Assembly (NCBI RefSeq): GCF_900116895.1
Contig: NZ_FPCF01000001.1
Coordinates: 744,001-808,000 of the forward strand
Origin: Pseudidiomarina donghaiensis
GTDB lineage: Bacteria; Pseudomonadota; Gammaproteobacteria; Enterobacterales; Alteromonadaceae
Direction: 5' to 3'
Length of the DNA: 64,000 bases
Shown here: positions 27,842 through 35,526 of the stretch, in pieces
Layout: the number at the start of each line of letters is the position of its first letter
How positions within the stretch are numbered: the stretch's first letter is position 1
The notes under the pieces: model-generated
The model's input: the letters and a program-made list of their open reading frames with translations, nothing else
Database searches by the model: none
What the model was told of the DNA's origin: nothing
Made by a program: the position numbers and the translations under genes

Positions 27842-29151
27842 TGATGATGCACAAAAAACTCACAGCATTAATTAGCGCGAGTGTATTGTGTACTGTGTTA
27901 GCCGGAGCACCAGCTCCTGCGCTGGCCCAAGACATCAATTACAACTTGCCTTCGGCACAAACCGTGCAAGAGCGTAAAGACTCTCGTTCGAATCAAGCTG
28001 TAAGTGAACGCGTAGGTCGTCGTTTGATGACTGCGCTTGACCTTTACACTGAAGAACAAGACGTAAAAGGCGCTATTGCAGAGCTGCAGGACATTGATCC
28101 GCGAGAAGGTTTCGACCGTGCTTATGTAAACCGGTTCCTAGGTAACCTTTATGCTGCTGATGAGCAGTTCGAGCGTGCCTTTGACTTGGTTAAACAAGCT
28201 GCCGATGCTGACGTACTCGGTTGGGGTGACCAAGCTACCGTATTGAAATTAACCGCGGATTTGGCGCTGCAAATGGAGCGCTATTCAGATGCGGTAGTGT
28301 ATTACGGTAAATGGTTACAGTTCACTGGTGAGCGCGATCCTGATGTGTTTATGCGCATCGCAAACGCATTCTATGAAATGAAGCAGTACGAGAAAATTAT
28401 TCGTCCTGCAGACATTGCCATCGAAGCATTTCGCGCAAAAGGTGAAGAAAACCGTAACCCTTATATTATGAAGGTTGCTTCATATTATGAGCGCAAGATG
28501 TACGCGGAAGCCGTCGTTGTTTTAGAAGAAGGCTTGAATGTATTACCAGGTGAGAAGGCTTGGTGGAACCAATTAGGCATGATGTACATGCTATTGGAAA
28601 ACACACAAAAAGCGCTTCAAACCATGGAGATTGCATACTTAGCCGGTTACCTTGACAAAGAAAGCCACTTCAAAGCATTGGTACAGCTTTATTCAAACAT
28701 TGAAGTGCCATATAAAGCTGCAAGCATTATGGAGCGCCATATAGAGTCTGGTGATATTGAAAAGACTTCGCGCAACTATAAAACTGCAGCAAGCAGCTAT
28801 GAGCAAGCACGTGAGTATGCTAAGGCTGCAGTTTTATATGGTAAAGCTGCACAGCTTGAAGATGAGCGTAGCGAGCGAGCTGATGTGTATCGCCGTCAAG
28901 GCACAGCGTATTTGCGTGCTGAAGAATTCACAAAAGCGGCTGATGCGTATTTGAAAGCGATTGATAACGACGTAGAAAACCCAGGTCGGGTTTATATGTC
29001 GCTTACTGAAGCTTACTTCTATAACAATAATTTCCGTGAAGCACTGAAATATGTTCAAGAAGCCAAGAAGTTCAGTAACGAACGTCGCAACGCGAGTAGC
29101 TGGGAACAGTATATTCGTCAAAAAGCGTCGAATCGTGGCGTATCTTTATAA
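27841..29151 (+). CDS. TPR-repeat periplasmic protein of the TonB2 operon
   Basis: A 436-residue protein with three tandem ATG codons after CAGGAG; the third (27847) has the best spacing. A signal peptide covers about the first 30 residues (ending PALAQD). The rest is helical TPR-type repeats (YVNRFLGNLYAADEQFERAF, YMLLENTQKALQTMEIAY, VYRRQGTAYLRAEEFTKAAD). Such TPR proteins close many TtpC-type clusters and probably contact the periplasmic complex. A strong terminator follows at 29176. Confidence 0.87.
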   Translation: MMMHKKLTALISASVLCTVLAGAPAPALAQDINYNLPSAQTVQERKDSRSNQAVSERVGRRLMTALDLYTEEQDVKGAIAELQDIDPREGFDRAYVNRFLGNLYAADEQFERAFDLVKQAADADVLGWGDQATVLKLTADLALQMERYSDAVVYYGKWLQFTGERDPDVFMRIANAFYEMKQYEKIIRPADIAIEAFRAKGEENRNPYIMKVASYYERKMYAEAVVVLEEGLNVLPGEKAWWNQLGMMYMLLENTQKALQTMEIAYLAGYLDKESHFKALVQLYSNIEVPYKAASIMERHIESGDIEKTSRNYKTAASSYEQAREYAKAAVLYGKAAQLEDERSERADVYRRQGTAYLRAEEFTKAADAYLKAIDNDVENPGRVYMSLTEAYFYNNNFREALKYVQEAKKFSNERRNASSWEQYIRQKASNRGVSL

Positions 29152-29175
29152 GCTTTAGAATAATAAATTCTATGT

Positions 29176-29203
29176 AAAACCCCGCCATTTGGCGGGGTTT
29201 TTT
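29176..29203 (+). terminator. Rho-independent terminator of the TonB2 operon
   Basis: A perfect 7-bp GC stem, CCCCGCC / GGCGGGG, with an ATTT loop, preceded by AAAA and followed by TTTTTT, ending the six-gene operon 25 nt after the TPR gene stop. Confidence 0.95.
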
Positions 29204-29287
29204 GTATGTGTAATCTATTATTTGATGTTGGGCGTAGTTTGTTCATACGTGCTATTATTTTGTTCGGAACAACAAGAGGAATACGTT

Positions 29288-29656
29288 ATGAAATCAATGA
29301 AAAAGTCAGTATCTGTTGCAGTTGGTGCGTTTTTAGTGAGTACAGCAGGCGCTTCTGTCGCAGCTAATCCGTTTGGCTACACTGAATTACCAGGGGGCTA
29401 TCAGCAACAAGAACAGCAGCAACAAGAACAGCAGCAACAAGAGATGCGCTGCGGCGGCAATAAAGGTGAGAAAAAGCACGATAAGTCGAAGCACAAAGAA
29501 GGCAAATGCGGCGAAGGCAAGTGTGGCGAAGGCAAATGCGGCGAAGGCAAATGTGGCGAAGATAAAGCGAAAGCCAAAGAGAAAATGAAAGACAAGCAAG
29601 GCGAAGGTAAATGCGGTGAAGGTAAGTGCGGCGAGGGTAAATGCGGCACAGCGTAG
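29288..29656 (+). CDS. Secreted EGKCG-repeat precursor peptide (bufferin / HvfA-like RiPP)
   Basis: A 122-residue peptide started at ATG 29288 after AAGAGGA (29274-29280). Residues 1 to about 27 are a signal peptide (core VAVGAFLVSTAGASVA). Then come NPFGYTELPGGYQ, a Gln/Glu tract (QQQEQQQQEQQQQEM), one CGG, a Lys/His-rich stretch, four EGKCG repeats, a Lys-rich spacer and three more EGKCG repeats: eight cysteines in all. In Haemophilus HvfA and in bufferins, EGKCG-type cysteines are modified by an MNIO enzyme and the product binds copper. The MNIO gene overlaps the 3' end by 16 nt. The exact modification here is inferred. Confidence 0.9.
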   Translation: MKSMKKSVSVAVGAFLVSTAGASVAANPFGYTELPGGYQQQEQQQQEQQQQEMRCGGNKGEKKHDKSKHKEGKCGEGKCGEGKCGEGKCGEDKAKAKEKMKDKQGEGKCGEGKCGEGKCGTA

Positions 29657-30435
29657 GTCTTGGTTTACGGCGGGAGTTTTTATCCGAGGTACTGGCGAGT
29701 ACTCCCGCTGTCGACTTTTGGGAAATTGCCCCAGAGAATTGGATGGCGCGTGGTTATGAGGCGGAATACCAGCTTGATAGAATACGTGAGCGGTACGCGG
29801 TTAGTAGCCACGGTCTGTCGCTATCCATCGGCAGCCCTGACCCTTTAGATGAGTCATTCGTTCGACAGCTTAAAACCTTTCTCGATCGTTTTAAGATCTC
29901 TCGCTACAGTGAGCACTTGAGTTATTGCTCTGCAAACGGTCATTTGTACGACTTATTACCGATTCCTTTTACTGAGCAAGCGGCAGAGTATGTTGCTGCG
30001 CGTGTAAAACGCGTTCAGGATATTCTTGAGCGCCCAGTTCTGCTAGAAAACGTTTCTTATTATGCCCCCGCAAAAACTGAAATAACTGAGCTCGCGTTTA
30101 TTAAACAGGTGCTTGAGCACGCTGACTGCCAATTGCTGCTTGATGTAAACAATGTTTACGTGAATAGTGTTAATCATAACTATGACCCATTTGATTTCAT
30201 CGCGGCATTACCCTCACAACGCATAACATACGGGCATATTGCCGGCCATTTTGAGGAAGCTAGCGATTTGTTAATTGATACGCATGGCGCCGATGTGCGC
30301 AGTGAGGTTTATGAACTGTTAGCTTTTGCGTATCAGCAACATGGCGATTTCCCAGTACTTTTAGAGCGAGACTTTAATATTCCACCGTTAGATGTTCTGC
30401 TACAAGAAGTAAAAAAAGTAAAAGCTGTAAGCTAA
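29641..30435 (+). CDS. bufB: DUF692 multinuclear non-heme iron oxidase (MNIO, BufB/HvfB family)
   Basis: A 264-residue TIM-barrel enzyme. Conserved metal-binding blocks are VSSHGLSLSIGS, YSEHLSYC, PVLLENVSYYAP, LLLDVNNVYVNSVNH, YGHIAGHFE, IDTHGADV and LLERDFNIP. Members bind two or three iron ions and oxidise cysteines of a precursor peptide to thiooxazole or oxazolone-thioamide groups. The gene starts inside the precursor gene, so production of substrate and enzyme is coupled. The partner gene follows about 30 nt later. Confidence 0.95.
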   Translation: MRHSVGLGLRREFLSEVLASTPAVDFWEIAPENWMARGYEAEYQLDRIRERYAVSSHGLSLSIGSPDPLDESFVRQLKTFLDRFKISRYSEHLSYCSANGHLYDLLPIPFTEQAAEYVAARVKRVQDILERPVLLENVSYYAPAKTEITELAFIKQVLEHADCQLLLDVNNVYVNSVNHNYDPFDFIAALPSQRITYGHIAGHFEEASDLLIDTHGADVRSEVYELLAFAYQQHGDFPVLLERDFNIPPLDVLLQEVKKVKAVS

Positions 30436-30468
30436 GAACTTGCATGAGATAGCCATAAGAGGGTGGTT

Positions 30469-31248
30469 TTGGAAGACTTTAGAGATATTCAAAAGCAATG
30501 GGCAATGTGGTTGCGAAATCCAGATGGTGCAAGCCCGCCGGCGAACGTCTCTAGCAGGCGCTTGCAGGTTTATAGTCGCTTAGTTCGCAACAATATCGAG
30601 AGTTTTATTGAGCGAGGATTTCCGGTACTAGCCGAGGTTCTATCTAAGCAGCAATGGCAGTCTTTGTTGCAATCCTTTATTGAAAAACATAACTCTGAAT
30701 CGCCATTATTTGCGAATATAGGGGACGAATTTGTCAATTTTCTTGAGACGTTTACGCAGAAAAACACGTCGGCTATTTCGTATCCAGATTTTATCTATCA
30801 GTTAGCCTGTTATGAGCGCATGGAGGTAGAGGCCTATCATGCTGAGATGTCGTGTGTTCCTCCTGTCGTCAAGCAACCAGAGCTTTCATTATGGCGTATA
30901 AATCCTTCACTTCAGTGGCGAGATTTTAATTACCCGGTGCATACAATTCAGCCGCAGCTTGTTCCCAACGAGCCGTTACCTCAGCCGATTTTTATTGCTG
31001 TATACCGTGTTGATTGTGTTGATGAAAATAAGCAATTTTCAAGCACCGTCAAATTTATGCAATTAAACCCAGTTACAATGCTGTTAATTGACCTGTTACA
31101 GCGTCAACCAGGATTATCTATAGCCGACATGGCTGTGAGATTGTCCGAACAATTACCGCAATACAGCGTGCAGCAACTTGAACAAGGTTTATTGACAACC
31201 ATTCCCGATCTATACCAAAGGGCTATGTTGTTCCCATTCGCCAATTAA
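30469..31248 (+). CDS. bufC: DUF2063 MNIO partner protein (BufC/HvfC family)
   Basis: About 259 residues. The start is uncertain: AAGAGG (30457-30462) suits the TTG at 30469, while a GTG at 30463 would touch the ribosome-binding site. The N-terminal DUF2063 domain has SSRRLQVYSRLVRNNIESF, RGFPVLAEVL and LACYERMEVEAYHAEM; a winged-helix-like C-terminal part follows. Such proteins recruit the precursor leader to the MNIO enzyme. No DoxX-type fourth gene, common in related clusters, is present. Confidence 0.9.
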   Translation: MEDFRDIQKQWAMWLRNPDGASPPANVSSRRLQVYSRLVRNNIESFIERGFPVLAEVLSKQQWQSLLQSFIEKHNSESPLFANIGDEFVNFLETFTQKNTSAISYPDFIYQLACYERMEVEAYHAEMSCVPPVVKQPELSLWRINPSLQWRDFNYPVHTIQPQLVPNEPLPQPIFIAVYRVDCVDENKQFSSTVKFMQLNPVTMLLIDLLQRQPGLSIADMAVRLSEQLPQYSVQQLEQGLLTTIPDLYQRAMLFPFAN

Positions 31249-31292
31249 AGTATGATCCGCACCGCTAATTTTAGTCAGTGAGGATGTATTTT

Positions 31293-31418
31293 ATGGCACA
31301 TGATGAAAACTTCCGTGATGAATCGGGCGTAAAAATGGGCTGGCTTGCGGTAATTACGTTTGTGGCAGTTCCAGTACTACCAGCTGTATTGGCTTGGTAT
31401 AAATTTTTTGCAGCGTAA
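31293..31418 (+). CDS. Small single-pass membrane peptide, 41 residues
   Basis: ATG at 31293 preceded by TGAGGATG, which offers a GAGG ribosome-binding site at normal spacing, and ended by TAA at 31416. The peptide has a charged N-terminus (MAHDENFRDESGVK) and one hydrophobic helix (MGWLAVITFVAVPVLPAVLAW) ending YKFFAA. I do not recognise it. It lies between the MNIO cluster and a CheY-like gene, with gaps of 44 and 23 nt, so it could belong to either transcript. The coding call rests on start context and clean amphipathic layout. Confidence 0.6.
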   Translation: MAHDENFRDESGVKMGWLAVITFVAVPVLPAVLAWYKFFAA

Positions 31419-31441
31419 GCTGAACGATTTAAGGGCATTTT

Positions 31442-31837
31442 ATGTCACTTCGATTATTGCTGGTTGAGGATAAGCCAGCGACACGGGAACAATTGGTAAA
31501 AATTATCGAGCAAAGCCCGTATGCGGTTAGCTGTGCCAATGATGGCTTAGACGGCTTAAACTGCAGTAAAAACTATCATTATGATGTGGTGTTAGTTGAT
31601 CACAAAATGCCATTAATGGATGGTATTGCGTTGATTAAAAGCTTGCGCCAGCTTGACGCCTACGTGCAAACACCAATCATGTTGATGACCACTCAAGATG
31701 CGAGCCAAGTTCAGCCACTTGCGGAAAAAGCAGGTGCCAATTTGTGCTTGGCCAAACCGGTTGATGCAGAACGATTATTAGGTTTACTGAATGATCTTGC
31801 TGCGACGACGGGTCACCCCCAGCAAACCACAGCTTGA
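31442..31837 (+). CDS. CheY-like single-domain response regulator
   Basis: A 131-residue receiver domain without output domain. Visible features are the acidic pair in LLVEDKP, the phospho-acceptor Asp in VVLVDHKMPLMDG, the switch Thr region LMTTQDASQ and the conserved Lys in CLAKPVDA. The C-terminal tail is Thr/Gln-rich. No kinase or chemotaxis gene is near. It precedes apt by 8 nt. Confidence 0.85.
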   Translation: MSLRLLLVEDKPATREQLVKIIEQSPYAVSCANDGLDGLNCSKNYHYDVVLVDHKMPLMDGIALIKSLRQLDAYVQTPIMLMTTQDASQVQPLAEKAGANLCLAKPVDAERLLGLLNDLAATTGHPQQTTA

Positions 31838-31845
31838 GATAAAAC

Positions 31846-32364
31846 ATGCAAATAGAAACATATATTCATGCAATACCTGATTACCCAAAACCAGGTATTG
31901 TGTTTCGTGATATTACACCGCTATTAGCTAATGGCGATGCGTTTCGCGAGACAATTAATACCTTTTTGGCGCGTTATAAAGACCAAGGTATAACCAAAAT
32001 TGTTGGTATTGAAGCACGTGGTTTTATATTCGCAACTGCATTAGCGTATGCAATGGGGGTTGGATTCGTACCACTACGTAAGCCAGGTAAGTTACCCCGT
32101 GAAACGGTGTCGCAACGTTATGCTTTGGAGTATGGTGAAGACCAACTCGAATTACATGCCGAAGACTTGACCGCAGACGATAACGTTTTAATTATGGACG
32201 ATTTGTTAGCAACGGGTGGAACTGTTTTAGCAGCCGTTGAAATGTTGAATAAACTCAATGTCACTATTGCTGAGTGTGCTTTTGTTATTCAATTAAACGA
32301 ATTGCCAGGTGCAAAGCGCCTTAAACAGGCGAACATTCCATACTATACGCTGTGCTCGTTTTAA
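31846..32364 (+). CDS. apt: Adenine phosphoribosyltransferase
   Basis: Apt makes AMP from adenine and PRPP in purine salvage. At 172 residues it has family length. Key blocks are YPKPGIVFRDITPLL, GIEARGFIFATALAYA, FVPLRKPGKLP and the PRPP loop VLIMDDLLATGGTV. It is followed by dnaX, as in many gammaproteobacteria. A short hairpin (TTAAGGT / ACCTTAA) lies just after the stop but has no T run. Confidence 0.97.
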   Translation: MQIETYIHAIPDYPKPGIVFRDITPLLANGDAFRETINTFLARYKDQGITKIVGIEARGFIFATALAYAMGVGFVPLRKPGKLPRETVSQRYALEYGEDQLELHAEDLTADDNVLIMDDLLATGGTVLAAVEMLNKLNVTIAECAFVIQLNELPGAKRLKQANIPYYTLCSF

Positions 32365-32412
32365 GGTAAGTTAACACCTTAATAAAACAGACCGATAAAG
32401 AAGATATTGGCA

Positions 32413-34431
32413 ATGAGCTATCAAGTACTTGCACGTAAATGGCGGCCACGAAACTTTGCTGAAGTGGTTGGTCAACAACACGTTTTGCGGCCGTTATTTA
32501 ACGCGCTGCAAACCGGTCGTTTGCACCATGCTTGGTTACTAACCGGTACTCGAGGTGTGGGTAAAACCACCATTGCCCGTATTCTTGCCAAAAGCCTCAA
32601 TTGCGAGAAAGGTGTTACCGCACAGCCATGTGGTGAATGCGCCGCTTGTGTAGCGATTGATCAAGGGCGTTTTGTTGATCTGCTAGAAATAGATGCAGCG
32701 TCACGCACCAAAGTTGAAGATACCCGCGAATTACTTGATAACGTGCAATACGCGCCAACCCAAGGGCGTTATAAGGTCTATTTGATAGACGAAGTACACA
32801 TGTTGTCGCGCCATAGCTTTAACGCGTTACTTAAAACGTTGGAAGAGCCGCCCGAGCACGTCAAATTTCTGCTAGCAACTACAGATCCACAAAAACTGCC
32901 GATCACGGTGTTGTCACGCTGTTTGCAGTTTAATTTAAAGGCCTTATCGCGTGATGAAATTAGCGGCCATTTGCAGCAGGTATTAACGGCGGAAAACATC
33001 ACTTTTGAAGAACCGGCCATACAGGCACTTGCTAAAGCAGCGCAAGGTAGTTTGCGTGATGCGCTTAGTTTAACCGACCAAGCTATTGCTCAAGGTGACC
33101 AGTCAGTGACCATGGCCGGCGTTCAGCAAATGTTAGGTAGTGTGCCAAGTTTTCAGTTAGTCAACTTACTGCAGCAACTGCTAGCCGGTGATGCTGAAAC
33201 TATGTTGCAAACCCTTGATACAGTGGCTAGTCAAGTTCCTGACTTAAGCGGTTTAATTCCTGAACTACAGAACTTAATTCACCAACTGGCTTTATTTCAG
33301 GCGGTACCAAGCACGGCCCATGCAACCGGGCTAGAGCCAAGTGCCCAACATTTAGCTCAGCAACTGCCGGCTGAATTACTGCACGTGTTCTACGACATTT
33401 TGGTGCAGGGGCGTCGTGACTTAAATTATGCCAGCGATGTACGCAGCGGTGTCGAAATGACATTGTTGCGGTTAATGGCATTTCGCCCAGAATACTTAGA
33501 AATTGTCGAAACTAGTGCCGAAACTGTCACCCAGACAAAAGCAGTTGCGGCGGCACCACCGCCTTCAAAGCTGACGCAAACAACCAATGAACAGGTTCAG
33601 GCGCACCAGCAAGAGCAGGCTTCAGCACAGCCAGATGTAGCTGCAGAGCAGCCAGACGCAGGTCAAGCGCCGCATTACGATGCCGAGCCTTCGAATGCGC
33701 CGGAGCCGGAACCACAGCCAGAGCCTGAAGCGCGCTTTGAGCTAGCGCCAGAACAAGCACCAGAGCCAGAGTCTGAGCCGCAACAAGCGCCAGAGTCGCA
33801 GGCCGAGCCAGCACCGGCAAATGACTTGCAGGCGCTGCTGGCAACACGCCAAGCGTTAGCGCAAAAAAAAAATCCTGAAGTAGCGGCACCTGCTGAGCAA
33901 GAGCCCTCAGCGCAGAACCAAGAGCCCTCAGCGCAGGAGCAAGAGCCCTCAGCTGTTGACCAAGAGCCCTCAGCGCAGGAGCAAGCTCCGGAAACCGGAC
34001 CACGCACCCCTGTAACTCAGACGCAAGCAGAGATTTCAGCAACAACAAAGCGTGCCGCAGAAGTAGACCAGTGGGCAGCCATGATTGATGAACTCGATTT
34101 ACATGGTTTAACCCGACAGTTAGCGCGCAATAGCGTATTCACGCAACATAGTGATAAAAACGTGCTAATGGTGCGAAGAAATTGGGCGTACCTGTTGAAT
34201 GATGGTGCAGTCGTCACCATTAAAGAAGCTATGGTTGAGCAGTTTGATATTCAACTGCACGATGTTTTAGTTGGCGATGCAGAAGCAGCAACCCCAGTTG
34301 AAATTCAGCAACAAATTAATGCTCTTCGCTTAGAAGCAGCAAAGCAAACGCTGGCGGACGATCCGTTAGCACAACAATTAGCAAGTGAGTTTGGTGCAAC
34401 GCTAACGGCAGACTCAGTAAAACCCGATTAA
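32413..34431 (+). CDS. dnaX: DNA polymerase III subunits tau/gamma
   Basis: A 672-residue clamp-loader ATPase started at ATG 32413 (an in-frame TTG at 32407 is weaker). Domain I has Walker A LTGTRGVGKTTIAR, a zinc site CGECAAC and DEVHMLS; sensor 1 is LLATTDPQKLP. Domain III ends near residue 370. A long Pro/Glu/Gln/Ala-rich linker (about 375-545) follows, then the tau-specific C-terminus that contacts DnaB and the polymerase. An A10 run within the linker (33863-33872) can give a shorter gamma form of about 488 residues. Confidence 0.96.
   Translation: MSYQVLARKWRPRNFAEVVGQQHVLRPLFNALQTGRLHHAWLLTGTRGVGKTTIARILAKSLNCEKGVTAQPCGECAACVAIDQGRFVDLLEIDAASRTKVEDTRELLDNVQYAPTQGRYKVYLIDEVHMLSRHSFNALLKTLEEPPEHVKFLLATTDPQKLPITVLSRCLQFNLKALSRDEISGHLQQVLTAENITFEEPAIQALAKAAQGSLRDALSLTDQAIAQGDQSVTMAGVQQMLGSVPSFQLVNLLQQLLAGDAETMLQTLDTVASQVPDLSGLIPELQNLIHQLALFQAVPSTAHATGLEPSAQHLAQQLPAELLHVFYDILVQGRRDLNYASDVRSGVEMTLLRLMAFRPEYLEIVETSAETVTQTKAVAAAPPPSKLTQTTNEQVQAHQQEQASAQPDVAAEQPDAGQAPHYDAEPSNAPEPEPQPEPEARFELAPEQAPEPESEPQQAPESQAEPAPANDLQALLATRQALAQKKNPEVAAPAEQEPSAQNQEPSAQEQEPSAVDQEPSAQEQAPETGPRTPVTQTQAEISATTKRAAEVDQWAAMIDELDLHGLTRQLARNSVFTQHSDKNVLMVRRNWAYLLNDGAVVTIKEAMVEQFDIQLHDVLVGDAEAATPVEIQQQINALRLEAAKQTLADDPLAQQLASEFGATLTADSVKPD
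33863..33872 (+). other. dnaX: A10 slippage / frameshift site in dnaX
   Basis: Ten consecutive A read as the end of CAA, then AAA, AAA and the start of AAT. Moving to the -1 frame (or adding an A to the mRNA) gives AAA TCC TGA, stopping at about residue 488. Removing one A gives ATC CTG AAG TAG, also an early stop. Both alternatives yield a gamma-like protein with the full ATPase core. This parallels the programmed frameshift in Escherichia coli dnaX and the transcriptional slippage in Thermus dnaX. Confidence 0.75.
33896..33985 (+). repeat. Short in-frame tandem repeat in the tau linker
   Basis: The 18-nt unit CAAGAGCCCTCAGCGCAG and variants are repeated about four times with short spacers, encoding QEPSAQ-type repeats. 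They lie just after the A10 site, so only the tau form would contain them. The unit count is likely to vary between strains. Confidence 0.7.
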
Positions 34432-34460
34432 TTTTCCAAATTTGAAGAATAGAGGTTGTT

Positions 34461-34793
34461 ATGTTTAAAGGTGGTGGTTTAGGCAACATGATGAAGCAAG
34501 CGCAACAGATGCAAGATCGTATGCAAAAAGCGCAAGCGGAAATCGCGAACTTAGAAGTGACTGGCGAAGCCGGTGCTGGCATGGTGAAAGTAACCATGAT
34601 GGGTAACCACAACGTTCGTCGCGTAAGCATTGATCCAAGCTTATTTGAAGACGACGATAGCGAAATGATTGAAGACCTGGTTGCCGCTGCCATCAACGAT
34701 GCAGTGCGCCGTGTAGAGCAAACTAGCAAAGACAAAATGGCTGAAGTAACTGGCGGTATGAACTTACCACCAGGCTTTAAAATGCCATTTTAA
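34461..34793 (+). CDS. ybaB: YbaB/EbfC nucleoid-associated protein
   Basis: A 110-residue DNA-binding protein of the YbaB family, with the N-terminal [20 protein letters not shown] and central [24 protein letters not shown] blocks, ending in [10 protein letters not shown]. It forms dimeric tweezers that bind DNA. Its place between dnaX and recR is conserved across bacteria. AGAGGTTGTT precedes the ATG. Confidence 0.97.
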   Translation: MFKGGGLGNMMKQAQQMQDRMQKAQAEIANLEVTGEAGAGMVKVTMMGNHNVRRVSIDPSLFEDDDSEMIEDLVAAAINDAVRRVEQTSKDKMAEVTGGMNLPPGFKMPF

Positions 34794-34806
34794 TTAGGCG
34801 CTGACC

Positions 34807-35415
34807 ATGCGACTTAGCCCAGCAATACAAGAATTGGTGGAAGCGCTGCGCCTGTTACCAGGGGTTGGGCCAAAGAGCGCCCAACGTATGACATTTCAGC
34901 TGTTGGAACGGCAGCGCGATGGCGCTTTACGATTGGCGCGGGCGTTGCAAGAAGCGGTTGAGAAAGTAGGGCACTGTAGCCAGTGCCGTACCTTAACTGA
35001 AGACGAAATTTGTGCTATTTGCGCGAGCGACAAGCGCCGTCAAAGTGGCCTGCTGTGCATTGTCGAAACACCGGCTGACGTGCTTGCTATTGAACAAACT
35101 GGCCAATACCAAGGTTGCTACTTTGTGCTAATGGGGCATTTATCGCCGTTAGACGGCATTGGCCCTGAAGATATTGGTCTTGATGTATTAGCCAAGCGTC
35201 TAAGCCAAGAAAATATCGAAGAAATTATCTTGGCAACAAACCCAACGGTGGAAGGCGAGGCAACAGCACATTTTATTGCTGACTTGGCCCGCACTCGTCA
35301 CATTCGCACCTCGCGTATTGCTCATGGCGTGCCGGTAGGTGGCGAGTTGGAATACGTTGATCAAGCTACCTTAGGCCATGCGTTTAGTGGGCGTAAGGTT
35401 ATTGACCATAACTAA
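34807..35415 (+). CDS. recR: Recombination mediator protein RecR
   Basis: RecR works with RecF and RecO to load RecA at gaps. The 202-residue protein has the N-terminal helix-hairpin-helix ([15 protein letters not shown]), a C4 zinc finger ([16 protein letters not shown]) and a Toprim domain ([32 protein letters not shown]). It follows ybaB by 13 nt in the standard order. Confidence 0.97.
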   Translation: MRLSPAIQELVEALRLLPGVGPKSAQRMTFQLLERQRDGALRLARALQEAVEKVGHCSQCRTLTEDEICAICASDKRRQSGLLCIVETPADVLAIEQTGQYQGCYFVLMGHLSPLDGIGPEDIGLDVLAKRLSQENIEEIILATNPTVEGEATAHFIADLARTRHIRTSRIAHGVPVGGELEYVDQATLGHAFSGRKVIDHN

Positions 35416-35438
35416 TCACAGAAATTGCGTAAAAGGCG

Positions 35439-35466
35439 CTTGAAAAGCCAAGCGCCATCCCCATCT
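35439..35466 (+). promoter_or_regulatory. Sigma32 (heat-shock) promoter of htpG
   Basis: CTTGAAA (35439-35445) and CCCCATCT (35459-35466) are separated by 13 nt, matching the RpoH consensus CTTGAAA-N11-16-CCCCATnT. It ends 60 nt before the htpG start codon, the expected place. The match is essentially complete. Confidence 0.9.
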
Positions 35467-35526
35467 TTCTTCTAGACCAAGATTCACTTACTGAGTCATA
35501 ACCACAATAGTGTAGGAGAAATCACT

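Noticed and set aside
29387-29649. Open reading frames antisense to the EGKCG precursor gene
   Set aside because: They are by-products of the repetitive GAAGGCAAATGCGGC-type sequence on the coding strand and have low-complexity translations without a start context.
32361-32383. Terminator after apt
   Set aside because: TTAAGGT/ACCTTAA forms only a short AT-rich stem without a T run, so I did not list it as a terminator.
33527-34048. Long minus-strand reading frames opposite the dnaX linker
   Set aside because: The translations are Ala/Leu or Ser/Gly low complexity and mirror the Pro/Glu/Gln-rich linker; no ribosome-binding site or homology is visible.
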